Shown piece after piece: positions 59,044-64,000 of a DNA stretch of 64,000 nucleotides. A model generated the notes under the pieces. The model made no database searches. It was not told where the DNA came from and was given only the letters and a program-made list of their open reading frames with translations. The stretch comes from Pseudomonas sp. VD-NE ins (GTDB lineage Bacteria; Pseudomonadota; Gammaproteobacteria; Pseudomonadales; Pseudomonadaceae): the NCBI RefSeq assembly GCF_031882575.1, contig NZ_CP134772.1, positions 4,049,001 through 4,113,000 of the forward strand, written 5' to 3'. The number at the start of each line of letters is the position of its first letter. The stretch's first letter is position 1. Made by a program: the position numbers and the translations under genes.

Positions 59044-60771
59044 TCAGTAACCCAGTGACAACCCGGTATTGCGGCGTGGATCGTTGGCGCCGTAGAAGCG
59101 ATTCTTGCCGACCGGTTTACCGCCCAGCGATGGCGCACCGACCAGAATCGCGGCGATGTGATTGGCGTCCTGCGGCCCGGCGAACTTATGACCCCAGCTC
59201 TCGAGGATCTTCTTCGTGTCGGGGCTGGCGGCGAAGTCTTCGAGGTTGGTTTCCTCCGGCATCCACTGCTGGTGGAAGCGTGGCGCATCGACCGCTTCCT
59301 GCAGGCCCATGCCGTAGTCGATGACGTTGAGCATGGTCAGCAACGTCGCGGTGATAATGCGGCTGCCGCCCGGTGTGCCGACCACCATCACCACTTTGCC
59401 GTCCTTGGTGACGATAGTCGGGCTCATCGACGACAGCGGCGCCTTGCCTGGAGCGATGGCGTTGGCTTCACCCTGCACCAGACCGTACATGTTCGGCACG
59501 CCGACCTTGGAGGTGAAGTCGTCCATTTCATCGTTGAGAATCACCCCGGTCTTGCTCGCCATCACGCCCGCGCCGAACCAGTCGTTGAGGGTGTAGGTGA
59601 CCGACACCGCATTGCCCCACTTGTCGACGATCGAATAGTGGGTGGTGTTGCTGCCTTCATGGGGCGCTACGCCGGGCTTGAGTTCAGCCGACACGCCGGC
59701 CTTTTGCGGCTGGATGGCGTCGCGCAGTTTGGTCGCGTAGTTCTTGTCCAGCAGGTGCTCGATCGGGTTTTTGACGAAATCCGGATCGCCGAGGTAGCTG
59801 TTGCGATCGACATACGCGTGGCGCATGGCTTCGATCTGGTAGTGCATGCCTTGGGCCGAATGGAAGCCCAGATCCTTCATCGGATAGCCTTCGAGGATGT
59901 TCATGATCTGGCAGATCACCACCCCGCCGGAGCTTGGCGGTGGTGCCGAGACCACGTGGTAACCACGGTAATCGCACTCCACCGGCGCCAGTTCGCGGGT
60001 CTTGTATTTGTCGAGGTCGGCCTGGGTGATGATGCCTTTGTTGGCCTGACTGGAGGTCACGATGGCATCGGCGACCCAGCCTTTATAGAAGCCGTCGGCG
60101 CCTTTCTCGGAAATGGTCCGCAGGGTTTTGCCGAGATCCTTCTGCACCAGTTTCTGCCCGACCTGCATCGGCTCACCGTTGTGCAGGAAAATCGAGCCGG
60201 AATCGCGCATGTCCTTCTTGAACACATCGGTGGCGTATTCCAGCAGCTCGACGTCACCCTGCTCCAGCGCAAAACCGTCTTCCGCCAGTTTGATCGCCGG
60301 GGCAATCATCTCCTTGCGCGGCTTGGTCCCGTATTTGCTCAGCGCCAACTCCATGCCGGACACAGTGCCCGGCACGCCTACCGCCAAATGCCCACGGGTA
60401 CTCAGGTCGGGAATGACGTTGCCTTCCTTGTCGAGGTACATGTTGGCGGTGGCCGCCAGTGGCGCTTTTTCACGAAAATCGAGGAAGGTCTTGCGCCCGT
60501 CCGCCAGTTGAATGGTCATGAAGCCGCCACCGCCGAGGTTGCCGGCTGCGGGATAGACCACCGCCAGTGCGTAACCCACGGCGACCGCCGCATCGACGGC
60601 GTTGCCGCCACTTTTCAATACGTCGACACCCACATGGGTGGCCAGGTGTTGCGCGGTGACCACCATGCCGTTTTCGGCGGCAACCGGTGCGACTGACGCC
60701 GCGTGAGCCATGAGACAGCTAAGTGCCAGTGAGGTCGCTATCAGCGATTTGGCCAAAGGTTCGTACTTCAT
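59044..60771 (-). CDS. ggt: Gamma-glutamyltransferase (glutathione hydrolase)
   Basis: 575 residues from ATG 60771. Signal peptide (SLIATSLALSCLMAHA) leading to the periplasm. The Ntn-hydrolase precursor is cleaved autocatalytically before the Thr of EGSNTTHYSIVDKWGNAVSVTYTLN; the PSSGGVVICQIMN region and MSPTIVTKDGKVVMVVGTPGGSRI are gamma-glutamyl-binding segments. Cleaves glutathione and transfers the glutamyl group to acceptors. Usual length for bacterial GGT. No RBS anomalies. Confidence 0.93.
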   Translation of the reverse strand: MKYEPLAKSLIATSLALSCLMAHAASVAPVAAENGMVVTAQHLATHVGVDVLKSGGNAVDAAVAVGYALAVVYPAAGNLGGGGFMTIQLADGRKTFLDFREKAPLAATANMYLDKEGNVIPDLSTRGHLAVGVPGTVSGMELALSKYGTKPRKEMIAPAIKLAEDGFALEQGDVELLEYATDVFKKDMRDSGSIFLHNGEPMQVGQKLVQKDLGKTLRTISEKGADGFYKGWVADAIVTSSQANKGIITQADLDKYKTRELAPVECDYRGYHVVSAPPPSSGGVVICQIMNILEGYPMKDLGFHSAQGMHYQIEAMRHAYVDRNSYLGDPDFVKNPIEHLLDKNYATKLRDAIQPQKAGVSAELKPGVAPHEGSNTTHYSIVDKWGNAVSVTYTLNDWFGAGVMASKTGVILNDEMDDFTSKVGVPNMYGLVQGEANAIAPGKAPLSSMSPTIVTKDGKVVMVVGTPGGSRIITATLLTMLNVIDYGMGLQEAVDAPRFHQQWMPEETNLEDFAASPDTKKILESWGHKFAGPQDANHIAAILVGAPSLGGKPVGKNRFYGANDPRRNTGLSLGY

Positions 60772-60925
60772 GAGTCGATCTCTTTTTTTGTTTTCAGGGT
60801 CTGTGCAAAACAGAGGGGGGAACGCTTCAGGAGCAACAAGCAGTATGGTCGGCTTTGCGTATTGCGCCTCCCCGATCAGGCAGTATGCTGGGCGCTGTTG
60901 CCGCCCTGATCCGGAGTCTGCCGTC

Positions 60926-61441
60926 ATGCCTTACACGTTCATCACCCTGCCCTCGCCTGTCGGCGAGCTGAAGCTGGTCGCGAACGGTTCACGACTGGCA
61001 GCCATCCTCTGGGAAAACGACAAACCGAACCGCGTGCGCCTCGGGCCGATGAGCGAAGCGCCCGACAATCCGGTCCTGATTCGAACGGCTCGACAACTTG
61101 AAGAATATTTTTCCGGGACGCGTGACTGTTTTGATCTGGAACTGGATTTCGCTGGCACCGACTTTCAGAAAAAGGTCTGGACGGCGCTGCTGACCATTCC
61201 ATTCGGCGAGACGCGCACCTACAGCCAGATTGCCGAACAGATAGGCAATCCCAGCGCCGTGCGGGCAGTGGGCGCTGCCAACGGACGCAACCCGATTTCC
61301 ATTGTGGCGCCGTGTCATCGGGTGATCGGCGCCTCGGGGAAACTCACCGGGTTTGCCGGGGGGCTTGAAGCGAAAGAGCGCTTGCTGACCCTGGAGGGTG
61401 GCGACTGGTCGACGGTTGGCAAAACCAGGGATTTGTTTTAG
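60926..61441 (+). CDS. Methylated-DNA--[protein]-cysteine methyltransferase (Ogt-like)
   Basis: 171 residues from ATG 60926 (GGAG ten bases upstream). Suicide repair protein taking alkyl groups from O6-methylguanine. Active-site motif PCHRVIG with acceptor Cys130, preceded by the helix-turn-helix GETRTYSQIAEQIGNPSAVRAVGAANGRNPISIV with the Arg finger, and followed by GFAGGLEAKERLL. No AdaA-type N-terminal domain, so the Ogt form. Divergent from ggt. Confidence 0.92.
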   Translation: MPYTFITLPSPVGELKLVANGSRLAAILWENDKPNRVRLGPMSEAPDNPVLIRTARQLEEYFSGTRDCFDLELDFAGTDFQKKVWTALLTIPFGETRTYSQIAEQIGNPSAVRAVGAANGRNPISIVAPCHRVIGASGKLTGFAGGLEAKERLLTLEGGDWSTVGKTRDLF

Positions 61442-61451
61442 TCAGTTAAAA

Positions 61452-61540
61452 CAGATCAAGAGATCGCAGCCTTCGGCAGCTCTTACCCTAAAATGCGTTT
61501 TCCTGTAGGAGCTGCCGAAGGCTGCGATCTTTTGATTTAT
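61452..61540. repeat. Inverted repeat of the TGTAGGAGCTGCCG-type REP family
   Basis: GATCGCAGCCTTCGGCAGCT (61462) and TGTAGGAGCTGCCGAAGGCT (61503), with flanking GATCAAG/TTTTGAT. Ends next to the NUDIX stop codon. Confidence 0.88.
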
Positions 61541-62127
61541 CAGGTAAACACGTTATTCATCGCCGCATACTGCAACAGCATGATGGTCTTGGCATCGCAG
61601 ATCTCACCGCGCTGAAACGCCGCCAACGCGTCGTCGAATCGCCACTCCAGCACTTCGAGTTCTTCGGTCTCCTCTTCCAGACCGCCACCGTCGCTGACCT
61701 TCGATGCGGCGTCGTATTCGGCAATGAAAAAATGCAGCTTCTCGGTCACCGAGCCGGGGCTCATGTAAGCCTCGAATACCTTCTTCACATCGTGCACGCG
61801 ATAACCGGTTTCCTCCTCGGCTTCATCGCGAATCCGTTGCTCTGGTGCAGCACCTTCGAGCAGCCCGGCCGCCACTTCGATCAGCAAACCATCATGGCCA
61901 TTGACGAACACCGGCAAGCGGAACTGCCGGGTCAGCACCACCGTGCGCTGTTCGCGGTTGAACAGCAGAATCGCTGCGCCGTTACCGCGGTCGTAGACCT
62001 CACGGGTCTGACGCTGCCACTCGCCGTTGTTGCGGTGATAGTCGAAGGTGATTTTCTTCAGTAGATACCAGTCATGGGACAACACCTGAGTGTCGACAAT
62101 ATTGACCCGCTCGGCTGTGTTGGACAT
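61540..62127 (-). CDS. NUDIX hydrolase (ADP-ribose/GDP-mannose pyrophosphatase-like, NudK type)
   Basis: 195 residues. NUDIX helix at about 87-109: AGLLEGAAPEQRIRDEAEEETGY, with the metal-binding EAEEETGY core. The N-terminal part (DWYLLKKITFDYHRNNGEWQRQTREVYDRGNGAAILLFN) matches the NudK group, which cleaves nucleoside diphosphate sugars. Length and the SPGSVTEKLHFFIAEYD segment (catalytic loop) agree. Single gene on the minus strand. Confidence 0.87.
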   Translation of the reverse strand: MSNTAERVNIVDTQVLSHDWYLLKKITFDYHRNNGEWQRQTREVYDRGNGAAILLFNREQRTVVLTRQFRLPVFVNGHDGLLIEVAAGLLEGAAPEQRIRDEAEEETGYRVHDVKKVFEAYMSPGSVTEKLHFFIAEYDAASKVSDGGGLEEETEELEVLEWRFDDALAAFQRGEICDAKTIMLLQYAAMNNVFT

Positions 62128-62323
62128 GACGCTTGATCCTTTTCATTGAAGGCCCCTGGGTAGGTAAAAGCCCTTTTTTGTGAACGAAAAAACGAAACCC
62201 TATACCGCCCTACAAACCATGTCGAAACATCCTACAGATATCGCCTACTCGCCCGACTTCTTTCCTGATTGATCCCCCGCAAAGTCCGCGCACCTTTTTC
62301 TTCACGTGCGCGAGTGCCTGCCC

Positions 62324-62647
62324 ATGTTTCAACCCGATCGGCTTCTGGCTCTGAACAACAGCATCGGCCTGCTCGTTGTTGCTGCTTTGAATCCCGACGA
62401 GCCGGACTTCGAACACCTGATCCGCGAGTTCCGCCTGTGCCTGAACAACTACGACGCCTGGGCCGAGCAGTTCTGGACGGGGACTGCACTGGATGTACGA
62501 TGTCAGCTATCCCATAGACGTAGCAGAACATCAGGGCACCTTCTATATTCTAGATGGACATCACCGTGCAGCAGCTGCAAGACAAACAGCAACGCCAATA
62601 ACTATAAATTTGATCACGAACATCAGAGAGCACAAAGGACAACTTAA
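62324..62647 (+). CDS. Small unidentified ORF, probably truncated by the adjacent toxin fragment
   Basis: 107 codons from ATG 62324. The first 55 residues look like a real protein (MFQPDRLLALNNSIGLLVVA, then ALNPDEPDFEHLIREFRLCLNNYDAWAEQFW), high in GC. After about 62480 the frame runs through low-GC DNA that belongs to the toxin fragment in another frame, and the residues become odd (RSRTSGHLLYSRW). The original gene was probably longer or of different end, and was cut off by a recombination event. No family recognised. Confidence 0.45.
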   Translation: MFQPDRLLALNNSIGLLVVAALNPDEPDFEHLIREFRLCLNNYDAWAEQFWTGTALDVRCQLSHRRSRTSGHLLYSRWTSPCSSCKTNSNANNYKFDHEHQRAQRTT

Positions 62648-62720
62648 TACGATCGAAGAAGTCATTGAATCAGCTAACAATGTCGGACACGACCGATTGG
62701 AGCATCACAGACGAAGATGA
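62493..62720 (+). CDS. ParB-like nuclease-type toxin C-terminal fragment
   Basis: 75 residues starting MYDVSYPIDVAEHQGTFYIL and continuing DGHHRAAAARQTATPITINL. The segment GTFYILDGHHRAAAA matches the ParB/Srx-like fold found in C-terminal toxin domains of polymorphic toxins (Rhs, CdiA and similar). Far too short for a full toxin protein, and the frame is closed by a stop at 62442, so this is a detached C-terminal module. Its last codons overlap the ATG of the next gene (62717), as toxin and immunity genes often do. Distinctly AT-rich. Confidence 0.55.
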   Translation: MYDVSYPIDVAEHQGTFYILDGHHRAAAARQTATPITINLITNIREHKGQLNTIEEVIESANNVGHDRLEHHRRR

Positions 62721-63136
62721 AAACAGCCGATAAAAATCTTGAGGACCTAATAACCGACTTTCTTTCAAAAGTTGAGAGTGGAACAGAGTTACTACAAAAA
62801 AAATTTGGCACTCGGAATATTTTAAGACTCTGGCGGAGCAAGCAAATCGAACGCTGCGGTGAAATAACTGATGAAATTCAATATGAACTGCACGGCGTAG
62901 GGTGTGCCATTCATTTCCCATCAGAATCAGTGGACTTCGATTACGGTTCGAACAGCAGAATCGACGGCTTTGACGTATGGCGCCTTTACATTTACGCTTC
63001 GGACAGGCCGCTTATATATGAAAAATACTGCGACAAGAAAACACTCGAAAAAGAATTCAAAGAGCTTATCTCTTTAAACAGAATCGAAAAAATGTCGATC
63101 AATGACAATCTTTATGTCCTGGTTAAAACCGAATAA
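62717..63136 (+). CDS. DUF6896-like presumed immunity protein
   Basis: 139 residues. YELHGVGCAIHFPSESVDFDYGSNSRIDGFDVWRLYIYA is the pattern I associate with DUF6896, a family found as immunity proteins next to polymorphic toxins. It overlaps the ParB-like toxin fragment by four bases and is AT-rich like it, so both came together. Acidic and soluble. Assignment to the family is from memory of the pattern; function as immunity is inference from the neighbour. Confidence 0.6.
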   Translation: MKTADKNLEDLITDFLSKVESGTELLQKKFGTRNILRLWRSKQIERCGEITDEIQYELHGVGCAIHFPSESVDFDYGSNSRIDGFDVWRLYIYASDRPLIYEKYCDKKTLEKEFKELISLNRIEKMSINDNLYVLVKTE

Positions 63137-63168
63137 AAACATACCCACACGCATTCCAAACCGACAAA

Positions 63169-63199
63169 GAAGCCCGGCAGCGCTACCGGGCTTCTTTAT
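63169..63199. terminator. Rho-independent terminator shared by convergent genes
   Basis: GAAGCCCGG - CAGCGCTA - CCGGGCTTC, then TTTATTT on the plus strand. Lies 33 bases after the immunity gene and just past the chitinase stop on the minus strand. Confidence 0.8.
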
Positions 63200-63205
63200 T
63201 TGCAA

Positions 63206-64000
63206 CTAACGAGCGTTGAGCGACAGCCTGTCATCGGATAACGACTCGGCGGAACCCACCCCGTGAATCAACGGCCCATAACGCCGACTGAACTCCCAGT
63301 TGTACGGCAAGCCATCCTTGCTGCTGCCGTTGTCCCAATTCACCGACCAGGTCATCAAGCCTTTGATCGGCAGCCCTTTGATCGCCAGACGCTTGAGGAC
63401 ATTCCCGACCACGGTTTTGTCGATCACATAACCGGTGGCAGCCGCATCGTTATTGGCCGGCAGGCCGATGACAAACTTGTCCGCCGGGATCCGCGTGAAG
63501 CCGCGAGTGCCGGTCACCAGACTTTCGGTCAGGTAATAAAGGAAATCCTCCTTCAGCGCATCGTTGTTCTGCGCAATCCACGCACCCGCGCCGTTGTTGG
63601 CTTCCGGTACCCAGACCCCATCGCCGCCCTGGTTGTAGAACTGCGGAGCAACGAAGTCGTAGTAGCCTTCCAGCGCCTGCAAGTAGCTCACGTATTTACC
63701 AGTGCTGGTCAGGTACGGAAACTCCGGGGCCATGCTGATGATGAAGTGCTTGCCCTGGCCTGCGTAGTGATCCTTGACCAGTTTCAGCGCGGCCGGCAGG
63801 ACGGTCTTGTTGGCAGCGAAGTCAATCGCGCTCTGTTCAAGATCGATGTCCAGGCCGTCGAAGCCGTAGGTTTCCACCAGACGGATGATTTCATTGGCCA
63901 GCGGTTGTTCCTGACCGCTGCGCAACTCGATGTGCGCATCAGCGCCACCGAGGGAAATCAACACGGCCCGCCCTTGGCTGTTGAGCACGCCGACCTGACG
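63206..64000 (-). CDS. Glycoside hydrolase family 18 chitinase, N-terminus cut by window edge
   Basis: 265 codons visible on the minus strand; the gene continues to the right. GH18 landmarks: AVLISLGGAD (SxGG substrate strand), the catalytic DGLDIDLE (DxxDxDxE, with the proton-donor Glu), VAPQFYNQ for the substrate-assisted Tyr, and MTWSVNWD near the C-terminus. Ends soon after the barrel with SLNAR, so no C-terminal chitin-binding domain. Similar to ChiC/ChiD-like enzymes of pseudomonads. Hydrolyses chitin; secretion cannot be judged without the N-terminus. Confidence 0.92.
   Translation of the reverse strand, partial: RQVGVLNSQGRAVLISLGGADAHIELRSGQEQPLANEIIRLVETYGFDGLDIDLEQSAIDFAANKTVLPAALKLVKDHYAGQGKHFIISMAPEFPYLTSTGKYVSYLQALEGYYDFVAPQFYNQGGDGVWVPEANNGAGAWIAQNNDALKEDFLYYLTESLVTGTRGFTRIPADKFVIGLPANNDAAATGYVIDKTVVGNVLKRLAIKGLPIKGLMTWSVNWDNGSSKDGLPYNWEFSRRYGPLIHGVGSAESLSDDRLSLNAR

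Noticed and set aside
59158-60696. 513-codon plus-strand open frame opposite ggt
   Set aside because: Shadow of a GC-rich gene in the opposite strand; ggt has signal peptide, catalytic Thr and full-length match to its family.

Overview
The window is chromosomal DNA of a fluorescent pseudomonad (Pseudomonas fluorescens group). The evidence is the high GC content with tightly packed genes, more than ten REP/REPIN pairs of the GTGGGAGC...GCTCGCG type, a complete hydrogen cyanide operon hcnABC with a recognisable Rsm hairpin at its ribosome binding site, and many Pseudomonas-specific small families (DUF6124-like, YXWGXW, RcnB-like, 24-residue membrane peptide). No rRNA, tRNA, CRISPR array, integrase or transposase was found.

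Layout. 1-8 kb: manganese transporter mntH (cut by the left edge), chalcone-isomerase-like and membrane proteins, an exported protein gene with an apparent frameshift, an esterase, a deacylase of the AstE/aspartoacylase type next to an AotJ-like amino-acid binding protein, and a rhodanese divergent from an FtrA-type regulator. 8-10 kb: a DUF6124-like gene behind a structured leader, two paralogous HEAT-like small genes, a truncated HTH-like peptide and an FKBP isomerase. 10-11 kb: a PAS-GGDEF diguanylate cyclase. 11.1-14.8 kb: a clearly AT-rich island with three co-directional genes (LysM-like/subtilase-like protease, lipoprotein, M15 peptidase with peptidoglycan-binding domain). 15-21 kb: RcnB-like protein, tricarballylate/citrate-type MFS transporter with a ModA-like binding protein and LysR, and a Kef-type cation/proton antiporter. 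21-24 kb: hcnABC. 24-28 kb: membrane proteins, a 24-residue membrane peptide, and an OmpR-type two-component system. 28-33 kb: SRPBCC-SDR-AKR operon divergent from a LysR regulator, ICMT-like methyltransferase, HAD phosphatase. 33-41 kb: receiver-only regulator, SAM methyltransferase, LuxR regulator/polyamine binding protein/P1 peptidase cluster, a quinone oxidoreductase gene broken by a stop codon beside its TetR regulator, a candidate structured RNA, and a GNAT.

41-49 kb: YXWGXW proteins, YceI, MATE exporter, periplasmic chorismate mutase, a protein made of eight 13-residue repeats, a solitary OLD-family ATPase-nuclease (possible phage defence), a GGDEF protein and a lipoprotein. 49-58 kb: cytochrome c, MocR regulator divergent from an EamA exporter, AraC regulator divergent from an AhpD-like protein, a long mosaic repeat, SulP permease, GNAT and TetR genes. 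58-64 kb: DUF1311-type protein, isochorismatase, gamma-glutamyltransferase, alkyltransferase, NUDIX hydrolase, an orphan ParB-like toxin fragment with its presumed immunity gene, and a GH18 chitinase cut by the right edge.

The strongest leads for something new are the AT-rich protease/lipoprotein/peptidase island, the solitary OLD nuclease, the four-hairpin RNA candidate near 39.7 kb, the structured leader before the DUF6124-like gene and the orphan toxin-immunity remnant. Two genes appear broken by single-base changes, which could be real or assembly errors.
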